Shown here in pieces: positions 27,003 through 41,037 of a stretch of DNA of 64,000 bases (its first letter is position 1; each line of letters starts with the position of its first letter). The notes beneath the pieces were generated by a model, which saw nothing but the letters and a program-made list of their open reading frames with translations, made no database searches and had not been told where the DNA came from. This stretch comes from Eudromia elegans (taxonomy: Eukaryota > Chordata > Aves > Tinamiformes > Tinamidae): positions 4,032,611-4,096,610 of the forward strand of contig PTEX01000003.1 of NCBI GenBank assembly GCA_003342815.1, read 5' to 3'. The position numbers and the translations under genes are program-made.

Positions 27003-28337
27003 GTGGTGAGCCTCACCTCCATTCCTGGAAAAGTGATGGAGCAGCTCATGGCACATGGAGGAGAAGAAGGTGATCAGGTGGCTCAGGAGTGCCAGTATGG
27101 ATTTACCAAGGGGAAATCATGCTTGACTAGCCTGATAGCCTTCTATGACAGTGTGACCGGCTGGATAGATGAGGGCAGAGCGGTGGATGTGATCTATCTG
27201 GACTTCAGTAAGGCTTTTGACATCGTCCCTCACAGCATCCTCCTGGGCAAGCTCCAGAAGTGTGGGTTAGATGAGTGGACAGTGAGGTGAATTAGGAACT
27301 GGCTGAATGACAGGGCTCAGAGAGTGGTAATCAGTGGTGCCGAGTCCAGCTGGAGGCCTGTGGTTAGTGGTGTCCCCCAGGGGTCAGTCCTTGGTCCGGT
27401 CCTGTTCAATTTATTCATTAACGACCTGGATGAAGGGATGGAGTGCTCCCTCAGAAAGTTTGCTGATGATTCAAAAATGGGAGGAATAGCTGATAGCCCT
27501 GAGGGCTGCGCTGCCATCCAGAGGGACCTGGACAGACTGGACAGCTGGGCGATGAGTAACCTCATGAAGTTCAACAAGGGCAAGTGTAGGGTCCTGCACC
27601 TGGGGAGAAATAACCCTAGACACACCTACAGGCTGGGGACCGACCTCCTGGAGAGCAGCCCCGCAGAGAGGGACCTGGGTATCATGGTGGATGACAAGTT
27701 GACCATGAGGCAGCAGTGTGCCCTCGTGGCCAAGAAGGCCAATGGGATCCTGGGGTGCATTAAGCAGAGCGTCTCCAGCAGGTCGAGGGAGGTGATTCTG
27801 CCCCTCTACTCAGCCCTGGTGAGGCCGCACCTCGAGTCCTGTGTGCAGTTCTGGGCTCCCCAGTGCAGGAGGGATGTGGAGCTGCTAGAGAGAGTCCAGC
27901 GCAGGGCCACAAAGATGATTAGGGGCCTGGAACATCTGCCCTATGAGGAAAGACTGAGAGAGCTGGGCCTCTTCAGCCTGGAGAAGGCTGAGAGGAGACC
28001 TCATCAGTGTGTCTAAGTACCTCAAGGGAGGGAGTGAGGAGGATGGGGCTGTGGCCTCTTCTCAGTGGTGACCAGTGACAGGACTAGAGGAAACAGCCAC
28101 AAATTGAAGCTCCAAAAGTTCCACAGGAACTTGAGAAAGAACTTCTTAACAGTGAGGGTGACAGAGCACTGGAACAGGCTGCCCAGAGAGGTGGTGGAGT
28201 CTCCTTCTATGCAGATCTTCCAAACCCACTTGGACACCACCCTGTGCCACATGCTCTAGGAGAGCCTGCGTGTGCAGGGGGGTTGGACTAGATGACCTCT
28301 AGAGGTCCCTTCCAAGCTTAAGTGTTCTATGATTCTA
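27003..28337 (+). mobile_element. CR1 LINE, 5'-truncated copy with reverse transcriptase remnant
   Basis: Chicken-repeat-1 non-LTR retrotransposon 3' end. Translation shows the ORF2 reverse transcriptase: SLTSIPGKVMEQL near the left end, [48 protein letters not shown] and the catalytic box F-A-D-D at 27459-27470. The thumb and C-terminal part follows to about 28259. The copy is dead: an in-frame TGA at 27288-27290 replaces the expected Trp codon in WTVR-W-IRNWL, and a small indel near 27990 shifts the frame before the conserved HRNLRKNF...HWNRLP segment. The 3' end has the CR1 signature (GGTTGGACTAGATGACCTCT) and finishes with an ATTCTATG-type octamer. The left junction at about 27003 is approximate. 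Confidence 0.95.
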
Positions 28338-30251
28338 CATAAGCAAACTGAAAGGTGTCTAGATCTTGTCTTCATCTAACTTCCATTTCATGAAGTTCCT
28401 TATTACTAATAAAACACCTCAAACTAAAACCATTGGGCAAACGCAGGTGTGAAGAGGCACGGCTGCTTTCACCGTAGGATCACAGAGCAGCTTCCAACTC
28501 TCCACTAGAGCCTCTACAAGACAGCAGGAAGAGGAAAGGTCCCGATTTTCTGTAACCAGCACATACATTAAGTCACAGTACAAAATGAGCTGCTTCTGCT
28601 GTGGAAAGCAAGTTCTGTGGGGGAGTAAAGGGACATCCCTTCTCCTTCTCAAAGACACTGAAGAGCAACGTGTAGCCACAGCTCTCAGGGAACCAGAGGA
28701 ACAGGGAGGGGGATACTCATCTTACCATAAAATTCACTCCTCTTAATCAGGTAATTGCAGAGGTAAATAGAGGGGAGCAAAGTCTGAAAGGGGGTGTGGA
28801 GAGTTTTGGACTCACAGAAGAGGGCAGGGATGGAGCTTTTCCCCCTTCCTTTCTACTCCACACTGCAGACCAGCCACAGCAGTGCTCTCTAGGCATCGTC
28901 CTCCACAGAAACTGAAACACAGACCTTAAACAGAAGTGTATTTAGAAGTAGCTTTGCTGCAATGCAAACAAGCCCTGGGGAGGTAAGTGTCCCCAGTTCA
29001 GAAAGGCTTATGAATCAAGAGGAATACAGGAGGAGTCTAGAAAACTCACACACCAAGAACACGAATGGCAGAGAGGAAACAAGTCTCTGAAAAGAGAACA
29101 CTATCCTAGCCCAAGAGGTAACCGTTTAGACCATGTAACAGAATTCTTAAAAATATAGACAGCAGAATAGCTCAGGTATTTTTAACACATATGTCATGAA
29201 ATAAACCCCAGCAATGAAAGACAGTAACAGATGAAAGAGAAATCTAGTGATCTTTTATGCTGTTCATTGCTATAAACTTATTTTTTTTCTGAAAATCAAT
29301 TGCAAACCTTCCACTAACTTCAGTGGAAGAAAACAAACAAAAAACCCAACCAGTTTAAAAATTAGTTACTTGAAGGAATATGAGGAGAAAGAACAAGGAA
29401 CTTGACCACATCCTGTCTCACACAGCAAACAGAACAAGAGCTATTGCAAGACACTCATCTGAGCAAGAACCCTCACAGTAAAGAAACAAGACATCTTCAC
29501 TACATAAATGTTTTTCTTACCTCCAAATATTTCTTTTTCTACAGAATATTAAATTTCTTTGATGTAACAAAGAATGAAATTCAAATTTTTCTCTATTCAT
29601 GTAAAAAAAAATCAGAGCAAAAGAATAAAAAGCATTTTAGTAAAAATAATACAGAGGGGATACCTCTAATTTCTCTCCTCAAGTAAGAGATTTTAGTAGT
29701 GCCACATGAAAGAAACTACCTTAACACGACTAGATTATTACATTTGCCTCTGTAGTTTACACATTATACAACATCATTCATACAATGTACAACGCAATCT
29801 AAATTTTCAAGTCATAGGGATACTTCATCTGAAATCGTATTACACTGATTTGAGAACCATGTTCTCCAATGAAGTGGTAAGTTTTTATTTTCAAAACTCA
29901 GAAAAGTTTGGCTATCACACTAAAGTTACAGATAAACACTTTTTAAGAGTCTCAAACTTGAAATATGTTGTAAATGGAAAAGTTCTTTTAGCAACAAGCC
30001 CAAACTTATTACCAAGTTACATTAATTTCTCAAGATTCAGAATAAATACTGAGCAGCATGGCAAAACATTACACTAAGCAAAAGTGTCCTTTCCCCATTT
30101 GTATTTGTTGACTATGGCAAATTCTCCTGAGGGCTTCATAATCTATATCAGGTGATATAGAAAATCTTCCAGTAGCCACATATTTCATTTAAACGACTCC
30201 TCTCCCTGCAATTAGTGCTGTGCCCATCATATACCCATTGCCTGTCATCTT

Positions 30252-30400
30252 CTCACTGGATAGCAATGAAGAGAGTCTGTCCCTCACCTCCTGACCTTGT
30301 CCCATCAGATATTAATAAGCTCTGGTAGGAAAATCCTCTCTGAGCCTTCACTTCTCACAGCTATCCAGCATCCTGAATCCTCAGGATCACTCCGTGTTGC
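30252..30400 (-). mobile_element. Degraded CR1 fragment
   Basis: The plus strand reads like antisense CR1 ORF2: CACTGGATAGCAATGAAGAG, then CAGATATTAATAAGC and TCCTCTCTGAGCCTTCACTT with TCTCACAG, comparable to the usual antisense CR1 phrase with AGATATTTATAAGCATTGAT and TCAGCCTTCTCTTCTCCAGG. Several substitutions and small indels mark it as old. Confidence 0.65.
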
Positions 30401-31369
30401 TGTTTTTTGGGAGTGCACACAAGGGATACCTAGCACACAGCTGTTGTTTTGATGAAAATAACATTGGTGTTTTCCAATAAAATGTTTATGTCTTGAGAAC
30501 TCAGGTCATTTTCCTTCTTAAAAGGAAAAGAATTACTGTTGAATGGCAACACTTTCATATTGTTTTATTTTAGATATCAAGTTTATCAAACTTTTAGGTA
30601 TAGAATATATTTTTATATATTTGTAAATTGCTTGAAGATTTGCTCTCTTCCTTTTTAATCCAGGAGATATATCGATTCCTTCACAATCTGCTCAAGAAGA
30701 AAGATAAAGAGTCTCAATCATGCTCTTAAATTTTTTGCATTTCTTTAATGTCAATTAAGAATGCCCAGGATAAGAGGAAAAGAGACTGACTGAAACAATA
30801 CAACTTTCTTTCTACTTCTTTCCATGTTGCTAAGGAGAAGGTTGTGGAATAAAAAGGCAGTAGGCTAGAGGTTTTGTCAGAATGTGCAATAATTGATCAC
30901 AGCTTTCACAGTCTGCAAGTATATTTAAATATACACCATCCTTTTGGACTTTAATCAAGAGATACACAACTATACATTTCAGAAGAATTGCAGTGGTAGA
31001 GAAGGTGAACTGAATTTAGGGATGCTAGGAGACTCCAAACTACAAGTGATAGCTGTGGGAATGTCACAGCTGTCCTTGCTCACCTCCAGTAGGTCCAGCA
31101 CAACAGGACTCCTCTCTTTCCTCTTCCTCTGTTTGTCTTGATGTCGTTCTTCCGCTCAGACATCCATGAGAGAGAGTATACAGTGAGCCACTTGCACTCA
31201 GACTCTCATGCACACACCAAAACCAGAGAACTGCCTTAAAATTCAAGGTACAGAAACACTGAAGCCCACGTAGTGCAATCCCACAAGACAGCAGCGGAAT
31301 GAAGTTGGGAATTTTCTTCCCAATATTCAAATGCTAGAGAGGGTTGAACAAGAAACAAGGCCAGTATGC

Positions 31370-31394
31370 AAAAAACAAACAAACAAACAAACAA
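31370..31394. repeat. CAAA tetranucleotide tract
   Basis: About five AAAC units, slightly preceded by a run of A. Confidence 0.9.
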
Positions 31395-34300
31395 TGTATA
31401 TTTAGAAGAAATTGTAGCATATAATTTTAGAAGCACAGCTAGGTGGCCATTCATGACCAAAACTCCCAGTTCAAAAGGACAGTAGTCAATCAATGGCTTA
31501 ACCACTGAACTGCTTACCTGAAATGAATAGTTGAGAGCCAATGTGACCATGGGAAACTTAAGTCATACATTATCACTTCGACCTGTCACCTTAAAACCAG
31601 AACACTGAAACCGCTGAGTCTACCAGTGAAACCACTGGTTGCAAAGATTGTGACAAAGCACCTTTTTCTTGGGAAAATCCTGTTTTGTCAGCACTGAATT
31701 AGTTTTGAGCATCTGGGAGGATCCTTTTGAAACCCTGACAGACAGGCTGGTTCCAAACTCTTCCAACTCTGCTCTGCTCCCTGCTAACCCTGTAACATCT
31801 TTCTGAAGAACACAGGCAGAGGCAAAAAACTAGTGCACTTCTGTTCAGATTTCCTTAGCCAAAAGCATACTCAGACTAAATATCCCTTCAAGTTTCACAG
31901 ATGCTTTCTCTAATATCTAACAGTTGTCCAAAGCATACCAACCTTATTTGATTGCTTTGAGGAGCCACTAGTTTGTCATTACTCAGCTAGACCTGCTTCC
32001 ACACGCTACACAACCTCTCCTGCTTAGATGGATATACAACTCAATATGATGAGTTGTTACTGATCTGAGCATTTCAAAATGTTCTTTTTTCAATGTTGTA
32101 CTAAACATATCACTAATTACACTAGCTAGTGAAGTTCATATATACTAAGAATGAGACCCTCAGAGGAATGAATGGCATTCATTCTTTTTATTTTGACAGC
32201 TTTCAAGGATCATCATTACCTCAAAGTCTCCGGTGTTTTGCACAAGTGTTTTCCGGCTCCTTGCCATCCCTTCCCCCTTGCCTGTATTCTGCCATTCTTT
32301 CACTAGCACTTAAATTATTGCACCGAATAAAACAGAAAATGTTGAGTAATAAAAGGTACAGCTTTATATGTGAACGGGTTAAAGGAATCTGTCACTATGT
32401 AGTACCATATAGCATTACACTCTGAAACCTAATTATAGGCACTGAAAAACAGCTATGCTTCTAAAATCATAAATTGCAGCTGTACATGTTATCCCAACTA
32501 GCTCTGCTGAGTTTTCTCACAGGTATGTTTATTCACATTACACTTCTGGCAAGCCTGAAATATTAGAAATCTCTTAAATGTTGCATCATACAATTTCTGT
32601 TTTCCCAGATTTTCCTCATTAAAAGAGAACAACAAAGAAACAAATTGTTTTCCCAAGTTCCATCCTTAGATGGGCTCTCGGGAACCCATCAAACTCAGAT
32701 ATTGATCTCCAGGTGCTGGCTGCAACTGGACAGTTTCAAATCCTGCTCAAGCTCTTTGGAATTTGAGCACATCCTAGATGCCTCTAAAGCCTTTCCTGGA
32801 CATACAGACTCTATAATCAGCCTCTGAAATTCTCTTTGGTTTTCCCAGGCCTCCCCAGTAGCAACTGCACACAAGTCTGAATGTAGGAGCCCCAGAAGTT
32901 TTCACTACATTCCTTGGAGCCTGCAGGAAGAGTCAGAGAGACAGAGTATTCTTTTTCCTCACAGAGATTTCAATAACAGCCACAATCTACTCACTGAAGA
33001 AGCAATACACAGATTATAGCTCTCTCTTTCCAAACCAGGCAAAATCACACCTGAAAATTTTGGCAAAATCACACCTGAATCTCAGCACCTAAATTCTAGG
33101 TTGGACATGCTGTTCTTGAAGATAAAGAGTTGTTACTAAGAACAAGCCTTGTGCTTTTATGAAATTCCAGCTCCTTCACATGGTTTCCAACAGTTTCAAG
33201 TCTTTCATGGTGAGTTGTTATGCAATTGAATTCAATGGTTACAACTCATTTTTCCCTTCAGGCTACAGTCAACCAATTGCTTTCAAATGCTTCCATGTGA
33301 ACATAAAACCTTCCAGGGTAATGACTTGTTCTCTGCCATTCACCTGCTGCCAGGTATCCTCCTGACAGTTCTCCAATAAATCATCCTTGACTTCCAATCC
33401 AGCAGAGATTAACGATCACACACAGCGCATTTTATAATAAAAACATCATTATATGGTGGATTATTTACCAGCATGTCCAGCCACTCTTATGAAATAATAC
33501 AATTGTTCCTTCTGGCACAGGGAAATTATTGCAGAAGCTCCTATTTGCTATCTAATCACAGCTTATGAAAGTCTGCTTTTAATGATGTCTTCTTTACTGC
33601 AAGCACAAATATTTCATTAAATTAACACTCCAATGCGCTATCTCTGTTAGCAAGCAGGGAAAAAGAGAAGTTACAGGGAGTTATTAGAACTTCAGAGACC
33701 CCATTTTAATCCAGACGATCATTCTCTGCCACGTGACAAAAGTATCTCCTTTGCTGTCATCGGGTCTGGGTTTTCTAGAGTTGAACAAGCAATTTCAGCA
33801 TGTGTTGTGGGGGCACATGTTGTGGGCTTTAATGGCACCTGCATGTTAACGTTAGGAACTGCAAATGAAAACAGCACTTCAGAAATCTCATGGATCCTCT
33901 CTGTTCCTTACTCTTAGAAACAACATGCCTTAAAACCTACAAATGTTCTTTTGGTGATCATAGTGAATCAGAAATTCAATAACAAACAGGCATGCAGGGA
34001 CTGTAGTCAAAGCTCAACCCTGCACAGTAACAATGAACCAAAGAGGGCAGCTCTCAGCTCCAGCGTGTATGCCATCTTCTCTTACACGGCCAACGCAGAA
34101 ACACTACTGCAAGTCACTAGGAAAGCAAGGTAATGATCAAACAGCTAGCAGAAATCACCTATCATCACCTACCTAGTGAGTGACATATGGGAATGATCTA
34201 TAAATACCCTATCAAAGGTCAGTGTTGAACAGGATCATTGGAAGTTTCAGCATACTAGCACCACTAGCACATATAGAAGCCGCATGAGAGAAATATAAGG

Positions 34301-37300
34301 TGCCTGAAGGAGAAGAAAACATCCAAGTAATCAGAGTTGGCATCACTGGCAAGGCAGGGACAGAAGTTGGCACCTCTCATTTAATAAACCAGATGGAGAA
34401 GGATTTTCACCATTTAGCCTCACCCTAAAGGCACGACTAAGGAATTAGCAGTTGATGCAACAAGATGGACACAATGAGAGAGGCTCAGGTGACTGACTGG
34501 ATCTGAAGAGCACAACAAAGACAGGAAAAATAACAAAAAAATCCAGGCCAGAGAAAAGGGTTAGAGTAACTGAAGTAGTTACACATAAGAGGCACAAAAT
34601 ACTACTTTTCCAAGGAAGATCCCATTATTACTATCAAATATCAGGCTAAATCTAGAAAATTCTAAACAATAAGCATGCAATAATTGGTTCTGACTTGTTA
34701 AAAGTGGAAGTCAAAATTTGTCTCCCATCCATTTGATCACACGGGAATGCCTGACAAATTGCATTAGAGCTAATATACCAGAGTAAGGGAATCCTGGGTG
34801 AAGACAGTTTTGAATGAAATAACACAGAAATATCCTAACATACGGACAACCTACCAGCAAGTCTGTAGGAAGTGGAAGAAACAGTAAAAACAGAAACATG
34901 AGCTCTACCCCCTGGAAAACAACACAAGAACTCTCGCAAAGGAAAACACATTTGAACAAACACTATATATTTGCTCATATGTTTGAGTCCATAAGGCAAA
35001 ATACAACAAGGAATTAACACTTCCAATCCTATGCATGCTTGAGTTATAAATTGGTGAGACTGTAGATATTAACAGCTGACTATCATGTGAAGTGCATTCA
35101 AGAAATGACACTTTTTGTTGTTGTTTAAGTAAAGATTACAGATCAAAATAAAACATTTTGTTTTATGCATGAGATTTTGAAATACAGAAGTCCAGTCCCT
35201 AAATAAATTTGTGTTCACTTTTGGAAATCAGCAGTAAACTTTGAGCAGATTACTTCAGATGTTCTACAAAACATGCAAGACGTTTCATGAAAAAAATCCT
35301 GCAAAGTACACTCAATAAAACTGATTCGTCATAGATACTTTTTCCAAATATATTTTGTGTTGTTCTGGATCTGATGATAATATTAAAAAATTATCTTTAG
35401 TAAAGGAAGAGAAAACCATATGAATGGAAAAGTACAAACTGGAAAACCAATGATAAGATCTGAAAATAGTATGGCTGGCTATTCCAGCAAACTTATAGTG
35501 TAGACCTTCATACAAACTGTTTCAACACTACCTAAACCAAAATCAAAATCTGAGTTACAATGCTTTGGGAGATTAACGGTGTTAATCCTAGGACACATCA
35601 AGGAACCCAGCCTTTACTCTCACCACTTTGAAAAACTAAATTAGTAACACAAAAGGAGTGTATTAGGTTAGGATATCTCAAACACCAACACTGTACCACT
35701 CTGGCATAACCATTCTGGTATTAAATAATCTCCTTCAGCTGCCCAGATAACCACTAACCACCCCAGATAAAATCCCTGGTGCTGCACATACACAGAAAGA
35801 AAAACAAAGAATCAGGGTATACGTCACACACTTCTCAAATCTTATAAGCAGTTGAAAAAAATACTCCCCTTGTAACAATCATTTGTTGGTATTGTGTTAC
35901 TCACATCCCCTTTGGGAATCTTTAACTGTCTTTTGTCTTTTTTTTTTTTTTTTAACCTCTGAATTTACAGTTTTCACGTACTGGGGAATATGTGACATAC
36001 TTCTTGCCAGTTCAATCAAGAAAGACATCTGAAAAATGCAAGAACAGTAAAACAGGCCTTGCAATTGATGCATGAGGGCACTATGGCCATACTGGGTGCT
36101 TCTAAGCTCACTAATGGGTTTTTGTAGGTGCAGACTCTCAGACTTGCTGGAGCTGACTGGGGTTAAAGCAACAGGAAATCACAAAAGCTGCTAAAATTTC
36201 CTGTGTTTAAACCACTGTAATTACAGCTGTAACTTCTTAAAGTTCAGTATAAGAAACCCAAGATTTGACAGTTTCATAAGCTCAAAATCTTTATATACAG
36301 GAACTAGTAATTCAAAGGCAGAAAACAACTATTCCTTAAAATCTTATTATTCCTAGAATATTATCAGATGGAATCAGTGGGTGTTCACAGGACCTGAATA
36401 AGATCAGTTAAGATGTGTTACGCATGATACGAGTGGCCATCTAACCATCAACCAAACACAGCAATCAGTAGTGTTAGGAGGGTGGGTGGCCCAAATGAAA
36501 AGGAAGAACTTGAGTAGTGCATTAATAAAGGTCTGTCCAGTGACGCTAGGGGAAACAGCTATGACGCCAGAAAGGCCTTTATCCTCATTGCACATTTCTG
36601 GATAAACCTTATATATCCAAACAGATTTTACCAATCTCTTACTTGCCTCTACCAAAAGAGAAGGACACTGATTATACTACTGGACACTAAATGGATAGAA
36701 ATCTTCCCTGTTACAAGAAAGTAACCCTGAACAGGAGGAGCCCAGACCACGGGGGAGTAGAGAGAACCTGTTTCAGACACCTCAGTATTTTACTGACTCC
36801 CACGAACAAATATGCCAGACATATGAAACTACCCAAAGGTTTTGTATCACACTTCAAACCCTGCCTACCAGTAAAAAAGTTTGGCCAAAGTCAAAGAAAG
36901 ACTGGGACTTAAGGAACCTCATTTCTCATCATTACGGAGTTACTTGAAATTTGGGGTTTAATCTCTGCCCAAGTGCAACCAACTGCTGTACAATACAGTG
37001 AACTCCTAAAGTGTTAGCAAATTATCTCCTAAGGACATATAAGTTATCTTGCTGACAGCCACGATTTGCCCAAAAGTAAGCATAAAGACTGTTCTGCAGA
37101 ATGGAGTTTGGCATTTTGGCCATCAGGGAACTTAGGGAGCAAAGAAAACATCAGTGAACCACTAAGCAACATGCATGGACATCCTGGAAGGAAAGCTCTT
37201 GAGTGGAGGGCATGAAAATGAATCCCACCATCAACAATTCTCTAAAAGGAACAAAGATAACACAGTCAGTACTAATGGTGTAACTAGAATCTTTCACGAG

Positions 37301-39794
37301 CTCATTAGAGATTTATGAAAAACGATATGTTCTCATTTCTCTTTGCTGTACCACAAACATGGATAATCTTTAGTAGAATAAAATCCTTAACAGAATAAAA
37401 ACCAATATGTCTTCACCCAATTGCCATAGGATATTCTCCCATTCAGTATTCTATGGCTATGTGATATTGTCTTAGGACAACTTCTCCTTGAAATGTTTCC
37501 TACAAATTTTGCTGCTATATTAATCCCATGAGTGAAAAGTGTTCACAAATAACTAGTGGTGCTTCCTAGCATCTTCATCCTTGCCATGAAATTACTGTTA
37601 CTCTTCTACAGATTAATCAAGACGAGTTTTCTGCTGCCTTTATTCCATATATCTGCACAAAATGGAGAGAAGATGCCTATCCAGAACAAGACAATTTTTT
37701 TTTTAACAGTTCTGTACAATATCAAACAGTTGAGAATCAGGCTCATCAGTCTTCCAATTCCCTTAGCAATCAATCCTAATCAGGACCTTAACCAGGACTG
37801 TATTCTCCTCCTTACTAAAAGGAAATAACATTTCAAGATACATATCCCACCACTTTAGCCAGTGACAATAAAAACCTCACATGGTAGAGGGGAAAGAAAT
37901 AATCTGAAAACACAGCTAAGCAATTCTTTAGCAGTATGGGCCAAGGTCCAAAGGACCTAGCATCATGAGCTGGGCATCCCCTAAGCTGGCATCCCAAATG
38001 CCAAGTGTGCATTGCCACATGTAGGGTGTTTTTATACTCAAGAAATACAGTAACAGCTTGTTTTTGCATTCAAAGAAATGTCCCATGCTACAGACATACT
38101 TTGATGAACAGTAACTTTCTCTCTGCACAATAATATGCTTTCTTAATGCTCTTATTTGACAGAAAAGAAAACTTAGTCATTTCCACCAAAAATAACATCT
38201 GATTTTACATACACACCAGCAGCAAAGAGACATACTAGGTTCATATGCAATAAATACCTGTAAGTTTGTCTTCTCTGACACTCAGAAGGTGTTTCCATTT
38301 GTTTCCATTGCCCATGTTGGCATTATCATTTATTAATCAAGAGACCACAGGGCTTCTTCACCAACTGCAAATTGCACCCCTGACGTAAATCTTTGTATCA
38401 GAAAAAAATGCATCTCTGGCCACTACAGCAAAAAGTATATCCCAAACATTTTGAAGCACTATGTTGAAGATTTCAGTTTCTTGAAAGTCCCATGAGATGT
38501 GAGCTAGCATTTCAAGCTGAATGAAGAGCCAGCTTTTGAAGTGAACTTCCCCAAATCGCTGGTTGCCCTTGGTGTGGTTCACATCACACAGTCTGCTCAG
38601 AGCTCCAGAGCTGCATTCTCGTCTGATGGCAGTGACCCAGAAGAAGCACTCCAGGAGTTCCCCTAGCACACCTCAACCACCAACATGCGTTGTCTCAGTT
38701 GTTGCACCTAAAATAACGAAACTTTAATCGCAGCTTTACGTAAAGTGATGTTTATTTTAATTAGTAGTCAAATGCAAAAAGTGGTTCTAACCTAAGGACT
38801 TTTGTTTCGAAAGGAGTAAAAACGATTTGCAATTAAAAGAGGAAAAAGTTCAGACTAGCAATGCATTTTTCCCAAGAAAAAGAGATATAAGACCGTTTCA
38901 TTAACCAAAGAGCAGGGATGCAGGCTCACAGATGGATTAAAGTATATCCCCCTTCAGCAGACTGCAGAGCCCACAGTTAGCTTAATTAGAAGCCAAGAAA
39001 AATCAAAAGAACAGAAAAGAACAACAGGGAAGTAACTTACAACCACATTAGTTTAAGAGGCTAAAGCCTAAAATAACTGATGTACTACTAAGGTAAGGGC
39101 TCCTGAAGGGACACAGCACTGACAGAGGGGAACCAAATTTCACAAGGACCCATGTCCTGACAGGTCATACACAATGAGGCTGCACATGTTGTATATTGTG
39201 TCTTCTCCAGCTGTGCATCATCTGTACATCAGCCAGGCTGGCCTCTGGTTGTAGATATATGAGGAAAAGGCAGCTATGAGCACTGGGGGAACAGTGAAGT
39301 GAAGCAAAAAACTTACAGACCTAATTACATAAAAATTCTGTTTCATTCTGTGTATATAAAACAGTTTCACTCTTCTCCTCTTGAAGCCAGCAGCAACGAA
39401 CAATCTTAGTTAAATTCAAATGCCGAAGGAAAACTAGTATTTCCTTAGTCGAAAAGTAATTTAGATGACAGGTCTCATGTGACAGCAGACTGTGTTACTG
39501 AAGTGATGACAAACCTATCTCCTATTTTGTGCTATGATAGCTTTGTTTTTACAGCACCTACTTTGTTTTTTAAATAATTAATATGAAAGAAGCAAGTAAA
39601 AATGGTTAGCTGAAGAGTGCCTGAATTTATTTTATAGGTTAAACTTAAAAACTTTACACTGAGATCTAAACTTTTCAGCAGAAAATACCTGGTGGTCCTT
39701 TACCCATTTACTGATCATGAGCGGCAGGCTTCTACAGCAAAGTGATGTGTCCCACCTGCGTGCCAGGTGATACACGGAGGAGGCTCAGTGAGGG

Positions 39795-39890
39795 TCTGTA
39801 GATACTGAGATCCTCTCTGTACCTCTCAAGCAGGCTGAACTCACAGGGTCTCAGCCTGGTTCCTCTCTGCAGGGTTCCTGAGCTGAAACA
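39795..39890 (-). mobile_element. Degraded CR1 fragment
   Basis: The plus strand contains TGTAGATACTGAGATCCTCT, then CTCTCAAGCAGGCTGAAC and CTCAGCCTGGTTCCTCTCTG, which resembles antisense CR1 ORF2 (GATATTGATGAGATCCCCTC ... CTTCTCCAGGCTGAACA ... CTCAGCCTTTCCTCAT). Divergence is high, and the limits are approximate. Confidence 0.55.
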
Positions 39891-40586
39891 CCACTTCACA
39901 TTCCTGCACAGCACGGCAAGCGGCACAGCGCAGGACTGGCAGCCCAATGCAGCATCAACAGGTCACAACAAGAAAGAATCCTAAAATGTCAGCAAAAAAC
40001 GAGGCACACTGAGATTCACCATAGAAGGAAGGGCAGGATGGGAGGGAAAAGTGCCCCCAGGACTCACATCACAGCCAGAGGGGAAGACCCTGCAAAGCCA
40101 GCGCATCCCTTTTGAAGGTCAGATGCACCTCTTGGCTAGAAAAGCAAATAAAAATAAAAGAAATGCTACCAAAATCACTACACCATTGCAGATTTCAGAA
40201 AACACAACAGGACAGACAGAAGACACTGGGCCTACTTCTACTATAAATCTCATGTTGTACTCACAAATTCAGCGCCGGATTAGAGTTACTAGAACTTCAT
40301 AAGGAGACATTATTCTTGGCCATGTGTTGCTTGAAGAAGGACAGTGACGGAAATTGCTTCTTTCAGATAAATATAAGATGTTGAATTCTGTCAAAAATAC
40401 ATTTCAAGAGGATGTGCCCTTGTTAAGTCTCCAGATTACTTCTTTGTCTGTTTTGGCCTTGCAGTAGCATGTTCCTGGTTTATTATCTATATATTGGAGA
40501 GGCTGGGCTGGAGCACTTACCTCTTTCAATCTTGGGGAACTTTCTTCTTGAATTCTTGAAACGTACTTATCTTTGCCTCCTTGTAG

Positions 40587-41037
40587 TGCTCTTAAAGCAG
40601 TTATTATTACAAGACACAGGGCTATGACTTTAATCGGTGGTTCTCAAGAAACAGAAGGGGGTTCATGCAGTTTTAGACTGAGAAAAGTACACACATCACA
40701 GTATAAATACTACTGGACCATTTCAACAGCTGAAGAATACCTTTTGCCTATAAAATGTTCTAAAGATGTTCTAGATGGGAAGCAAAATGTGACACTGCAT
40801 TTTTGGCTGACTGATGGAAGATACGGTGTTGCTTGGCAAGATGATAATTGGTTTCTAGCATGGAGTCAATTTGAGGATCCCTCCTAAGGAGAAAGAACTG
40901 CCACGCTACATGGTAACCTGGACCTCATGTAGCTATCATATCTTCTACAGCAAAGGGAGATATCGTTGGAAATATTATCTCCTATCTACTTACCACCTCT
41001 GTCCTAGATAACTAACCCAATCCTAGACATTAAATAA
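40587..41037 (+). other. Candidate plus-strand terminal exon (unassigned)
   Basis: A strong acceptor-like tract (CTTATCTTTGCCTCCTTGTAG) ends at 40586. From there a frame stays open for about 100 codons to TAA at 40885-40887, and an AATAAA lies at about 41031-41037, some 145 bases after the stop. The translation contains a C-terminal stretch rich in aromatic residues (TDGRYGVAWQDDNWFLAW) and one N-V-T sequon. The upstream sequence in the same frame back to 40321 is open apart from stops at 40345, 40465 and 40549. I do not recognise the product. It could be a terminal exon of an unannotated transcript antisense to CPQ, a decayed mobile-element gene, or chance. Confidence 0.25.

Noticed and set aside
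38358..38669. 103-codon minus-strand open frame with a protein-like composition
   Set aside because: No domain recognised, no splice or promoter context, and no poly(A) signal placed to support a transcript.
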